The notes beneath the pieces are model-generated. The model was not told where the DNA came from, ran no database searches, and saw nothing but the letters and a program-made list of their open reading frames with translations. A DNA stretch of 64,000 nt. Source: Piscicola geometra. Lineage: Eukaryota; Annelida; Clitellata; Hirudinida; Piscicolidae. Positions 44,881-57,570 of this stretch are shown here, one piece after another; the first letter of the stretch is position 1, and each line of letters starts with the position of its first letter. The translations under genes were made by a program, and so were the position numbers. Location of the stretch: positions 2,301,402 through 2,365,401 of the forward strand of contig OX030960.1 of NCBI GenBank assembly GCA_943735955.1, given 5' to 3'.

Positions 44881-47761
44881 CACAAATACAGACTAAGTGT
44901 CGTCTTCCAAGTTGACTCAAATCTTCAAGCCTAAGGGGTGGTGTCGTGAGCTACGGTAGCTGAATCGCAATTATACATATGCCCACCAAACTGTATCAGA
45001 GCAAGCACGCCTGGTTCATGGGTCAGCCTAGATATATTGCTATAGTGTGGTAAGTTACTTAAACGCATACCAAAAATTGTATTAGTAAAATAATTAAACA
45101 TTGGCGCTATGCTTCTTACAGGTATATTCAATAAAATTGCTGTATATCTAGTTTTCCGAATAACTGGTTTATATCTATTTATAGCTGGTTTTTAACTAAC
45201 TTAACTAATCTCTGGATCTCTCACCACGATCTAAAAGCAGGCCACTTATATACTCTAATTTACTAGTTAGTTTCATATTATCTAAAACATTGTCATTTAT
45301 AAGTTATGAGGATCATCCAGTGCTTCGTTAGTGGGCTCTTTGGAAAGACGATTGATGGCTTCGACGATGATTGTGGAAGGGCGATTCAGAACGTTGTCAA
45401 AGTGTTCAGTCAACTTCTCCAAGATCTACGCTGAGAAGGCGGTATGATCCAGAAGACGTGGGTATGCGGTTGGTCTACATCATCTTTGTCCAGGAGTATC
45501 CGAACATTCCATGTGCCTAGTCGAGACGGCTGGAGATCGATACGGGTGCAATGGATGGTCACGATCTTCTTCGTGTCTTTTCATGCCCTTAGCGTTCCAC
45601 AACGCTTTGCTGAAAATCGCTTTTTTGACCGTTGACCATCCAGTGGTTTTTTTTCGTTTGCCGATTCCCGTCTTCACGTGCATAGGTAGACATACCTAAA
45701 CTTGCGCACGCTACAGTTTCCACCCTCGTTCCAGGCCCTGATGATAGTGTGATAATTGGATGATTGATGTGAAGTGTGAGAATGAATTTGCTGTCGAGTG
45801 TTTCAAACGTATCTTGATTGTAAGTATTTGATGTACGTGTTTGATTGCTTTGAGACGACAGTATGATGATTTGATGATTGATGTGAAGTGTGAAAGTAAC
45901 TTTGCGGTTGAGTGTTTTAAATGTATATTTGGTGATGCTGGTTGAGTTTTCTGACATTTATCGTCTATGCAGAACGATAATTCTATTCACTGTCTGAAAT
46001 GAATTTCCACATGCAGAAGTAGATATTTCTATAGTAATTTCAATGAATTAAATAATACATTTTGATTGAAATGCATCTTTGATTTCATTAAATTGTTCAT
46101 TAAGGTTTGAAAAGTAATGTCTTTCGTTAAATCTTTTTTCACAATATTTTGGGATTCTGCTAATTATTCTTTTTTACTTCTTCCTCTGGCATGTGAATTA
46201 ACGGTTCAATTCCTTCTGTCCAAAAACTATTTGATGAAAGAATAAGTGCTGTTACTGCTTCATCGATGAATCATTTTTTCAGTTCCTCTATCACATTGTC
46301 CAGTAAAAAAATGATAAATTGTTTTATAATTATATATTGTTCAAAGTGTTTCATCGTGATCAATGGAAGATTTCAAACGTGTATTTGGTATTCTTTGTCT
46401 TTTACTAAGTTTTATAAACTCAATCTTTTCTCTGAAACATATAATTAAATGGCTTGAAAATTTTTGGTATTCAACAATCATGCATTGAAAACACTTTCCA
46501 ATATTTAACTCCTAGACCTGATTAATTAAATTGATAAATAAGTTTTTGTTCAACTTTTACAAGACGCAAAACTATGTCTTGGACTGTCAACATTTCACAA
46601 AGCAAATTGATTTAGACCTCGTATTACATGCATGATATTCTTTTCCCATGCCTAACTGCAATTGGATACACAAGATTACTTCGCCATGCTATGTTTCCAA
46701 ATTTAGACATAAATGTACAAGTTTCTCCTTGTGCTGCTGTTCCATCATCAGACTTATGCTATCACCATTTGAAGACGCGACTCCAAGTCGTCATTACTAC
46801 TATCAAAACATGCGAGACAAACAAGATAACCGAAGAAAAGAAGAACCAAACCCAGTGGTCGTCGTTGACTCGACAAACGAATTTTACTTGTTCAATCTAC
46901 AATCTACCTCAACTTATCTTGGACAGCAGTGACTTTCGCCAACTTATCTTCTCACTACTCATGTAAACTGCATTATACTGTTACCTACGAATCAGCTTAT
47001 TTGTTAATCTAACCTATAACATTATAATGAAATTAAATTTATTTCTCTCGATTAAGATCTTTGTAAGGGGCTTGCATGTGATGTGATTTTAGGAATCAGT
47101 GAGTTTATTTCTTTTGATGGCATGCATTGTTGAACAACGTGTTTAATTTTCTAAACTACCTACACAAGAATGTACTCTTAATTTCACCATTATTTGGCAC
47201 TAGTTGGTTTTACTGGAATAAAAAGTGTTCAAAAATAGTTTTGCACTTATCTGTGTCCATATGAACTGATTAAAGCAGTATATTTGATAGTAAATGAAAT
47301 GAAAATTTGATTATTTGTTTCAATAAAATTTACAAATTTAATTGTACTGAATTCTTGAAGACATAACAACAACCCGGGTTCTTGACCAACATTTATACAA
47401 AATTTGAGTGATTGAATCGTTTATGAATACCAGAAATAATAAGAACATCGATTTTTTCCACTTTTCATAATGACTCATTTCGGTTTCCTTGTTTGAGCAA
47501 CTGGAAAGCTTCATAGGCATGGTAATCTGTATGCCCTTGACTTGGAATACACTATTTGATATGATGATCCTTATCACTAATTATATTCTTCTTGGCCATC
47601 GTTCAATTTCAGTGTCGATCTCGCTGATAGTTTCTTCATCGTCACTCATGCCTTTATCCTCACGGCTTTCATCGCGACTTTCTTCAAGGATCCATTGTTT
47701 TAGTTTCATCTGCACTAAATCGTCCATTTTCCACTTTATTTTTCATAATCGGTAGTAGAAT
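44881..47761. repeat. Repeat family X, copy B
   Basis: Collinear with 2100-5580: the 44931 frame, a RTE endonuclease start at 45650-45436, the reverse-transcriptase linker 45430-45300, then AT-rich sequence. The last 700 bases also match 35230-36033. It lies immediately left of copy 2 of the 5.47-kb duplication, in the same relation as copy C to copy 1. Confidence 0.8.
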
Positions 47762-50700
47762 GAATGGGCGATTACGCATAGAATACTTTTCAAGCGATAC
47801 CAGTTGATCTTTTTAGCTAAAAAAAGTAACATACAACAAAGATTATCAAGAATAAAAGTCAGATTATTCTTTTTATGACAGAATACGCATATATATTTTT
47901 ATAAAAAAAACGCTTACTTCAATTTATCGTATGCAATTAAGTTATTCAAATCAGTAGAATCATTTTTCCTTTGTTGCGACTTTATGGTTTGTAAAAAAAA
48001 TTGTATCTGCATGCGTTTATATATATTCTCCTATAACATTAATGAACATAGAAAGGCAAAGATATAATTAAGTGGCAATCTATGTAGATCGCGTACTTAA
48101 TATATTCTTTTATAATTCAGTCTATATGGCGCGAAATACAGGAGCTTCTATATATAAAGAACAGATTCTTCTGAGGAACAACTTTCGCAGAATAAAGTTA
48201 GTTTTAGCATGGCAAGACTATTGGAGGACAAGCCTGATGTAATGTTTGCAAGAATTGGAAGCACATGTTCTAATTCAAGTAAGTCTACTTTGTATAATTT
48301 AATATTTTTTTCTGGAATTAATTGAACTTTTAGCTAGATTATGCACAAGCATGTCTAAAGCGTGTTCGACTTTTTCAATATTTGTAGTTTTCAAATTGCA
48401 ACATTTCTATTGTTTCGAATGAAACGCCTCCAATAATAAATGCCATTCAATGAAATATTAATTAAAAATAATAAATACACAAGTACACATACTCATTCCC
48501 TAAATTTAAAGGAAATATTGTAAATAATATACTTATAGTATTGTATTAAACTTTTCAAAAATAATTTGACAACAAAATTCCAAAAACATTGCATGCATTT
48601 TTAAATATTTTCTTATAACATTAATGAACATAGAAAGGCAATTTGAAAAGACAAGGTGTGCGCTCATGAAGTGGCAATTTATGTACTAATTTATGTAAAT
48701 ATAGTATTTTTTTATATTTAGACTATTGCGTGAAATGCAGGAGCTTCTATATATTCGGAGGTATAACTTGGTACTTGCACGGATTTCTTATTTTCACTTT
48801 TCAGAGATTTAATGACTATTTTCGGAAAATAATTATATAAAAACTAAATATTACTAAACGAAGATGAGAACATTAGAGGTCTCATGTTGAAAAAGTGAGG
48901 CACGTTGCAGCGCGTCGAGTATGCGGCTCGTATTAACTGCATTATACATACTTCATATACTTGAATATTAGAATATACGTTTTATTAAGTGATTTTAATT
49001 CGAAAAATAGGTTTATTTGTTTTTATTATGAAAAACATTAAAAGAAACAATAGGTGTTTCAGTTGTGTGCTAATACGCTAGGATTGCCTCCACGACCCGA
49101 CCACGACACAGGCTGTACTAGTCTACGAGGTACTAGTAGCAGGTTCTGAACCCGACCTAAGTAAAATATTAGCACAAAAATCAATAAAATGTCTCTATTA
49201 ATCATGTCTGTGCTGAAGCTGGCTGCCGCAAGGTCGAGGTCCACTGCTTCTAGTATCCAGTAGCTGATGTTGAATTATTTTTGTTTCTTTCTGCCGAAGT
49301 ACTTTTTGAGTTTACCATCCTCTAATATCCAGTTATGGGTTATCAGCTCACCAACCAAGAGCTCTTCATTTAGTATTTTTTGGTTGAATACTTTCATTGC
49401 TGTTCATTTTAACGAATAACGGATCATCAGCTGATCGTAACCATCTTTTCTTTCTTTTTTCTATCTTTATTTTGTATCTTTTAAACTGCGATTCTTCTCT
49501 CCAGGATCTTTCTGATCTTTCTCATCTTGGCAGTCGTCTTCATCGCATACTTGATGAGCGATTTTTGTTCTTCACTTTTTCCTATCAACCACTCCAAGGT
49601 GCCATCTAATTTTGCCCTTGCCTTACCTTGAATAAAACCCATGGTGACGTACGGAGATCTTCTTATGTAAAAGTCCACCATACCCAAAGCTCTTTCTGCC
49701 TGAGTAGGTCCAGTGAGGAGTTTCCCAACCAAACCAAGGGCCTGCAGTTGCAACATTGTTCTTGGTTCGTTGAGTCCCTCCCACAGGGCCTTGGTCATAT
49801 CATTCTTGGAGTCACTACTGATAAAATAATAATAATGCTTCTTGGAACGAGTTTGTTTGCTGTTAGATAGGCCCTTAACGCTCCTGGTTCACCTTTGAAA
49901 GGGTGCCTGAGAAAGAAAGAAATATTCAATAACTCTTATAAATCAATATACAAATCGATTCAATCAGCAAGAGCATCTAAGGGATGAACATGGCATGAAA
50001 GGTGCAGTAAATCAATCTGCAGCTCATCAACTAAAAGCTGATGAACCCGATTTTTGAAAGAAAGCGAGATCGCACTTGAGCCACTTTTTTCAGCTGCTGA
50101 CCATCGTTTTACCTCTTTTATATGCTCCCCTCTATGATAACTCCAGGAGTACAGTAACAACGCTATTTACACTCCACTTTACTAATATGATATTGGATTC
50201 TTCATCTAATAAATAGTCATATTCTCTTGCTTTTTTTCATTATTTCAACATCTTTCATTGGACATAATCCGGTTTCCTCTTACAGTATCAGTTTCAAATA
50301 CATTATTATTTTTCAAATGCTCAATCAATCTAAAAGAGGTAAAGTAATTATCAAAATATAACTCAAATGGAATTTATTTTGGTAAACAATAAATTAGTTC
50401 AGATACCACCGATCCACGAAAGCCTAAATCGCTGTTCTACGTTTTTGATGTTCTTAGATATGTGTCACACTTTATCAAATAATCAAGCCTATTATCTAGA
50501 CACCAAACTTTATACCCAAATCTCATGGGTTTCGCTCTGATAAACTGTATTGATGAATGCCTTCTATAATATGGCACTATTGATTCCTCAATTGCCAAAT
50601 GACATTCTTCAGGCCAATATTTGAGAAATCTTTCAAAGAATTGCATGAAAGGTGCGGTAAATCAATCTGCAGCTCATCAACTAAAAGCTGATGAACCCGA

Positions 50701-53228
50701 TTTTTGAAAGAAAGCGAGAACGCATTTGGGCCACTTTCAGTTTGAAATTATGAGCATAAATCTCGGCAGCTTCCGTTAAGGATGTACTTTTGGTCAGCAT
50801 TATCAGATGCTGACGCACCAGCAAGTTTGCCTACAGATAAGGAAATATTTTAATTTTCATTATTAGTATTAAAACTTAAATAAATATACATTATGTGCTT
50901 GTCTACAGTGGTGGCATCGTGAGCTACGGTAGCTGTATCGCAATGATACATATGCTCACCAAACTGTATCAGAGCAAGCACGCCTGGCTCATGGGTCATC
51001 CTAGATATATTGCTATAGTGTGGTAAGTTACTTAAACGCATACCAAAAATTGTATTAGTAAAATAATTAAAAATTGGCGCTATGCTTCTTACAGGTATAT
51101 TCAATAAAATTGTTGTATATATAGTTTTCCGAATAACTGGTTTATAGCTATTTATAGATGGTTTATAACTAACCTAGCTAATCTCTGGATCTCTCACCAC
51201 GATCAGGCCACTTAATACTCTAATTTACTAGTTAGTTTCATATTATCTAAAACATTGGCATTTATAAGGGTTAGGGTTAGGTTGAGGTGTGTGAACTCTT
51301 TCGAGTCACGGAAAGCGTTCCGGCTTATTTTTCGGAATTGATTCGGGTGTTTACTCTAGTTCCTCTTCTTCTAAATACCACTTCTCTATTAAGGGGGGTG
51401 TGGTTGTAGCCTCTTTCGAGTCTACAGGTAGTGCGTTCCGGCTTATGTACTCGGATCTGATTGGGATGTTTAACTCTAATTCCTCTTCTGCCGTAGACCA
51501 CTTCTCTATTGAGGGTGTTATTGGTTTTTGGGAGGATTTATTGTGTTATTTAGCGACTGTTTGTGTTCTGTTTTTTTGATAGGTTATATGTATGTATACA
51601 CATATATATATACATGTTTTATTATTTTTTTGTATTCGTGTGTGAATATGTATGTGTTTTTGTGAGTATTTTTCTCATATTTTTGTCATTCGATAAGTTT
51701 TTTTGGAAAAAAGTTTATTATTTAAGAACGTCATTGTAACATGAAATATGTGAATTCAACGACAATTGAAAAAATTGAAAATGATCGAACATGTTATAAA
51801 AAGTTAGTCAATAAAATTGGTAAAAAGATTCAGTCAATAATATTGGTTTAATCAGTTTAGTTAGTGTTTCTACATAATAGATGTGTAGCATTGTCGTTTC
51901 GGTTGTTGGCCGGTTGCTTCTTGTATCGCTGAATTTATATTTGTGTCCATTACAGCTTCGAGCATGTCCTTCTGTAGTCTCAGTGTGGTTTTCCTGAGTG
52001 ATTTTCCTCTCTGTGTCTGTACGACAGTTTGCTCTTGTGTGCTTGCCGATGGTGTTTCGGGTACTATGTCTTCAGAAGGTTGATTCGTTTTTGGTGTATT
52101 TGTGTTTTTAATATTTGTAATTTGTGACTCTAAATTGGCATTTTTTGTTTGTATATCGGCCATGATTTCGATTAATTTATTTAATTATATATTTAGGTTG
52201 TCCAGGCCTGTATCCATGGTTGCTGGTTCGTTTATTTTTGTTGTTGTGTGTGTTGGTGTTGTTATCGTTGTTATGCTTGGTGTCGTTGTCGTCGTGGTTG
52301 TCGTTGATGTTGTTGTAGTTGGTGTTGTTGTAAGCGTTACGGACGTTGTTGTTGTTGTGGTTGGTGTTATTGTCGCTGCTTCTTGTATGTCTAGTGTTTC
52401 TTTGATTAAGTTCATCAGGTCCTCCTCAAGTTTGCTCTTCCATTTCTTATTTGTTTTACGAGCAATGTGGATTTCTTTTTTAATTGTTGGTAAGGGTTGG
52501 TTTTTCAGTCTTAATATTAGTTTTTTGATGTGTGTTTCTATTGTGTCCTCTATTTTGCATCTTAGGTTGATTCGGAATGTTTCAAATTCTTCCGTGATTA
52601 ATTTGTCAAAATCGGTAGTTCTTTTCATTTCCGCTATGCGGATTGATGATCCTACACGTTCCAAGCTTCTTTCGAAGCTCAATTTGGTTTCGATGTCCTT
52701 GAAATTGTCGAGCTGGTGTAGGCTCTTGAGTAGACTTGTCATCTTTTCTCTGACCTCGCTTTTATTATGGTCTTTGTCTTCTTCGCTCGTGTCCGAGTCC
52801 GTAGAGTGTTGTGTGCGTTGCTTATACTCGTGGTGTGCGAGTTATAGTTTGAGTTGTGGAAGGCGCGGTTTCCTCTTCCTCTTCAGCGGTGTGTTGTTGT
52901 GTATGGTGCGTATCTGTGTGTCCCTCTTGTAGTGTGTGTGGGGACGTATATTACTTGTGTTTCGTTTGTGTGGTGTGTCTCTCCATGTGTCCTTCCTGTT
53001 CCTCTCGTGTATGGGAACCAGTGGGGGGTTATTTTGGTTTTTTTGGAAGTTTTTTTGGTTTAAGTTTTTATTTTATTATGATTTAAAGACTGGGTGGTTA
53101 TTTGATTCTATTTTTTGTGTGTTTGTTATGTGTAAGTAAATTTTATTTATCGTGTAAAATGAGTTGGTATCGGTTTTTTTGAAAAGATAAAAAACTCCAG
53201 AACAATAGCTGTGTTTGGTTCGGGGTGG
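47762..53228. repeat. 5.47-kb duplicated segment, copy 2
   Basis: Same content as 36034-41500: exon-like start at 48209, ORF 49481-49798, piggyBac fragment 50164-50646 (one sense codon where copy 1 has a stop), frame 50850-51104, and the coiled-coil ORF 51870-52742 with the same in-frame TAA. On the right it joins sequence of another PLE copy instead of the unique sequence after copy 1. Confidence 0.95.
51870..52742 (-). pseudogene. PLE-associated coiled-coil ORF with one in-frame stop, copy 2
   Basis: The same as 40142-41014 apart from one amino-acid change (Pro for Ser in the Thr-rich part). It has the same TAA between GLDNLNI and LNKLIEI, which dates the stop before the duplication. Confidence 0.6.
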
Positions 53229-54361
53229 AGATGGGAGACGGTTTTGGGAAAAATAATGTTCTATGGTTTTGGTGCGGGTCGGCAATTAAAAGTTTTTTTC
53301 GCTTGTGCATCTGTCCACTAGGTTGGTAATGCATCCGCGTATGATTTACGTGTTGATGGCTTGTTGTTCGGAGGTGATTTTGGTGGAATGAGTGATAGGT
53401 CTTTGGGGTGAGCTAGACAGAAGGTTGCTTGTTGTCATAGGAAACGTTGCGAAAAGGTGCGAAAAGGTGCTTTGTTATTTTTTGGATTATTGATTTGGTG
53501 TAGGTATTGCGGGCGATTGGGTCGGATTTAGAGAGGTTTTTATGAGGAGTTCATCGACGTTGTTGTAAGGGATTCTGTTGGGTTTGTGTTATTTTTATGT
53601 TGGATTTGATGGTTGGTATTGAGGAAGGGAATTTTGTGTCTTTCAAATTTTTGGGAAAAAGAATTTTCATGGCTTTAGCGGTCTCCCATTAGTCGTTGCT
53701 TATTGGGATCTCGGAGGATGAGGGTTGGGTAAGATTGCAGCGATCCAGTCGAGGAAGGAGTGCAAGAGGGTGCACCCTATTCTGGTGACTCTCTCTGCTG
53801 TTGGCATGGATTGAGTAATTTTTGAAAAAGTGTTATAGTGTGAGGTGGAAGAAATTGCGCGGGAGTGGAGCATCTGAATGTATGGGAGAGCGAGTAGGAT
53901 TGTGTGAGGGGAAGAGAGGTTTCGATCATGAGTGGATGATGGTGTTTGGATTGGCAATATGTTGATGGTTGGGGGATTGGGGGTGGCGTTAGGGTTAGGG
54001 TTAAGATTAGGGATAAAAGTGATGATAGGGTTGGGGGTTGGTGAGGGTTTTTTTTATTGTAGTAGGTGGAGTAAGGGTTCTTTTTGTGGCTATTAAGGTT
54101 GTCGGGGAGGGTTGGGTTGTTGGAGGTGGAGTTTCTAGGATAGTGGAGTCGTCCAATATTATTATAGTTGCGGATTCAGTTGGTGGATTTATTGGGTTGT
54201 GTTGTTATCGGTGGATATGGAGTTTTGTAGGTGTTTGGGGAAGGCTTCTAGGGATTCCTGTTTTTGGTTTAGGGGTCTTGTGTTCGAGGTTTTGTGAATT
54301 GTATTGTGGGTTTTGGATATTGCTTGGGATGCTGAATAGAGGTTGTTATTGTTGTATATGA
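53229..54361 (-). pseudogene. PLE-like low-complexity ORF remnant with IGCTLLH motif
   Basis: Minus-strand frames are Pro/Thr/Asn-rich from 54361 to 53960, then ERVTRIGCTLLHSFLDWIAA (about 53800-53740), a counterpart of SDIITIGCTLLHNFPNTLVA at 57960-57900. A Gln/Arg-rich segment follows (KAPFRTFSQRFL, about 53460). Several stops are present. It is the downstream part of a second copy of the element that includes 57571-60208. Telomere-like GTTAGGGTTAGGGTTAAG lies inside at 53989-54006. Confidence 0.5.
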
Positions 54362-54461
54362 GGATGTTCTGGCAAAGGTTTTTTATTTGTCGGGTTGTTT
54401 GTTATTCAGAGAAGGTCGTTCGTAAAAGTCGGTCAGTGAACATTCGTTATGTGTTTTGTTT

Positions 54462-54911
54462 TTAAGTTCTGTTATTTTTACCTCCAGTTTTTTGTTGTTG
54501 GTCTGGATGTCTGACTATTTTTAGTAGTTTGTTTAGCTTTTCGTTTAGGTTGTTCAGACCTGTGTTGGTTGGTACTGTCATTAGTTCGTTCTCTTTATTT
54601 GGTGTTGTAGTTATAGGGATTCTTCCAATTTCGACCTCCATTTCTTGTTTGACTTTTCGCATTGCATGTGCTTCCTTTTTTATCGTAGTTATTGGATGGT
54701 TTTTTTAGTCTTAGGATCAGTTTTTTTTATGTGGGTGTTCATTGTTTCCACCATTTTTAGCCTAAGATTTATCCTGAAATATTCAAATACGTCTATCAGG
54801 ATTTTGTCCAATTTACTGCTTTTTTTCAATGTAATTCTGATGAAGGAGCTAATCCTCTCCATGCTTTTTTCGAAGCTCATTTTCACCTCTAAGTCTTCAA
54901 AACTGATGTAA
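54462..54911 (-). pseudogene. PLE-associated coiled-coil ORF, divergent paralogue
   Basis: Two frames: KMSFEKSMERISSFIRITLK with FEYFRINLRLKMVETMNTHI (54886-54689) and then EMEVEIGRIPITTTPNKENE, NTGLNNLNEKLNKLLKIVRH (54662-54462). They align in order with the ORF at 41014-40142 but with many substitutions and a frame change near 54690. It shows the ancestral sense codon at the position of the shared stop. Confidence 0.6.
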
Positions 54912-54929
54912 GCAATTTAGGATGCTTGG

Positions 54930-55540
54930 AACTTTCTTGTCTCGCTCTTTTCATTATCGTGTCCGAGTCTGTCGAGGTAAGTATGTGTGTGCGAGTTTAG
55001 GCTTGAGTTATGATAAACTCTACCGCCTCTTCCTCTGTGTCTTGTTCCACGGTGCATTATACGGAGTGTATCTGTATCTCTGGATGATCCTTGTGCCTCT
55101 TTGTATATGGGTAGGTTCTTATGTGTTTTCGTATCTCACTTGCTCCTCCCTGTTGTGTGATCGGTCTGCTCTTCTCATGTACGGGGGCCTGTGTGTGTAT
55201 CTGTAAGACATATTAGTTTTATGTGTTTTAATGTTATAATCTCTATTCTTCGGGTCGTCTTCCAACTAGCTTCGCTAAGATGTGGGTTGTGGGTGTGGTG
55301 CTGTGTATTGGGTGGTGTTCTGTGGGGAGGGAGTGTGTTAGTTCGCCAGCTCACGTTTTGTCAATAATGACCGGTGGGTTAGGGGTGGGCTCGGCGGCGG
55401 GGTCTGAGGATATGTGTGTTTCGTGGTCTGTATTGGAATGGGGCGAAGTCTGGTGTGTTGTTGGTGTTTTTTATGGAGAAGGAAGGTGTGGGGAAGTGGA
55501 TGATCGTTTCTGTTGTGTTGTGTGTGTTTAGGATGGGGGG
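54930..55540 (-). mobile_element. PLE leader region with decayed ribozyme remnant and short repeat of the upstream ORF
   Basis: 54930-55210 is the leader shared with 41030-41400 and 62560-62860 (word CGTGTCCGAGTC at its gene side). At 55255-55285 the minus strand has AGCGAAGCTAGTTGGAAGAC, the ribozyme-like motif of 62923-62969 with about ten bases lost. 55425-55540 repeats about 100 bases of 59940-60060 (HNRNDHPLPHTFL on the minus strand). These mark the boundary between two head-to-tail copies. Confidence 0.55.
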
Positions 55541-55625
55541 TGAGAAATAAAGAAATAAAAAAATCAGCGCCGTATTGGCCTCGGTCTGTCTTATTGGTGT
55601 GTGGATGGGAGTACGTGTGTTTTGG

Positions 55626-57480
55626 TTAATAATTGAAGAGGCTGCGGCTTATTGAAGGTAAAACTTCAAAGGCCTTGATGGGACGGTCGATGTTGAGTGG
55701 GCAGGTTTTTATTTGTTCTTGAATTTGATGAAGGAAGATATTGTTGAAGGGGTTGTATTGTAGGATAAAAGGGAGGATGTTGTTTGGTTGGCGGGAGGTA
55801 TTGTGGGCGTGTTTTTTCATGATTTGTTTTAGGAGTGTTTTGTTGTAGCCTCTTTAGTGAGTTTATGTGGAGTTTTGAGGAGGAAAAGTAGTCTTCGTTG
55901 GATGATGAGAGGCGGCGGAAGCGGATTAGGGAGGATGATACGATTCTTTTGAAGATGTGTGGAGGGTGGTTGGAGCTTTTATGGAGGAGTGAGAAGGAGT
56001 TTGTAATTTGATGTGGGTTTTGGTCTGTAGTTTATTGTTTGAAAGAAAGATGGTGACGTCGAGGAAAGTTGCTGTGGAGGGGTTATGACATGTTTCTGAC
56101 TTGATTCCTGGAATTGAGAAGTCCAGTATGGAGGATATGAAAGTGTCTTCGTCAGTCCAGGGAGAATTGTGGAGGTCGGTGATGAGCAGGATGTCGTCTA
56201 TGTAGCGTTTATAAAGAATCGGTTTGTATCGGTTTATTATTAGGTCGTCGATGGATTGGAGGTACAGGTTCGCGAGGGTGGGGGCCGGGCTGATGCCCAT
56301 GGCGCATCCGTTGATTTGTTGGTAGGTCTCTAATTTGTAGGTGAAAAAATTGTTTGTGAGGATGATTTGAAGGAGGTCTAGAAGGAGAGCGTCTGGGCGG
56401 GTTGGGTCGGGGAATTTTTTGAAGGTTCTTTTTGTGACTGCCAGTGTTCTTGAATTGAGCATGTTGGTGTAGAGGGAGGAGATGTCGGCTGTGAGGAAGA
56501 GGGGTTTGATGAAGGGTTGTTGTGACGGGTTGTTGTGACGGGTTGTTGTGACGGGTTGTTGTTGATGGGTTCTATTGAGGTCTTTAGGTCGTAGCTGTTT
56601 TTCCATCAGTGGTGTTAGGAAGTGGGTGATGAAGAGGCAGGGATTGGTGGTTTCGGTGTGGGTGTTGGAGATGATTGGACGGCCTGGTGGGGTGCAGGTG
56701 TCCGTCCATTTGGTATATTCCTTATGGATTTTGGGGAGGAGGTAGAATTGACGTGGCTTTATGTCGGATGGTGGGGTTAGGAACGCTACTGTTTTGTTGT
56801 CAATTAGGGTTCTGTGTTTGTGAATGGATCGTCAGGTAAGGGAGGAGGTGAGGGGTTGTCCGTTGGGGGGTGATGGGCGGTAGTATTTGGTGTCAGTCAG
56901 CTGTTTCTGTGCTTCATCGTCGTAGCTCTCCGGGCTCCACAGGATTAGGGTGTCACCCTTATCAGCCCTGCAAACGATGATACTGCGTGTTTTGGTTTGA
57001 GTTATTAGTTCGGTAAATTCATTTTGGAGTTCGTTTGTGAGGTTAGGTGTGCTGAAGGTGTAAGTGTGTGTGTGTGATGTAGAGTTTGGTAAGATAGATG
57101 GGTTTGTTGGTGATATATTATTTGTGAAGTTTGTGATGTGCTTTCTAATTGTGTTGTTTATATTGATTGATAGATCGAAGATTGCTGGGGAAGGAATGAA
57201 GGTGCTTGGAAGGTGAAAAGGGTGATTTTTTTTGGGTGGTTGGATTAGGATTGTATTTGAAGAATGACCAAAGAAAGAGTTGGCGGGTGGTTGTTTTATA
57301 TAAGTGAAAAAGTTGTTTGGTGGGTTGTAGTCGTTTGGAGGGAATGAAGTTATAGCCTAGTTGTAAAAGTGAGCGTGTGTTTGCGGTTAGAGGGTAGCTC
57401 GAGAGGTTTAGGACCGAGTTGTCCTGATCGTGTGTGGAGGTGGGGGGAGGTTTGGGGATGTATTTCGAGTGGGGTCTTGG
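55626..57480 (-). pseudogene. Penelope-like element reverse transcriptase
   Basis: The minus frame is open from about 57480. Motifs in order are VLNLSSYPLTANTRSLLQLG (57410, typical PLE N-terminal block), HPFHLPSTFIPSPAIF, VCRADKGDTLILWSPESYDD, FLTPPSDIKPRQFYLLPKIH, PPGRPIISNTHTETTN (56680), FLTADISSLYTNML (56490, palm Asp), QQINGCAMGISPAPTLANLY (56300), and YKRYIDDILLITD (YIDD about 56193-56204). The end is LQYNPFNNIFLHQ, then stop at 55626. No GIY-YIG endonuclease follows. PLE reverse transcriptases are related to telomerase. One frameshift in an A8 run (about 57225) and one TGA (56832-56834) break an otherwise complete frame of about 600 codons. Confidence 0.88.
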
Positions 57481-57570
57481 GCTAGGTCAGTTAAGCATTT
57501 TGTGATGATTTTTGTGTTTTTGTTTTGTGTATCAGAGGTAATTCGGGCGGTGTGTGTGATTGGGTTATTT

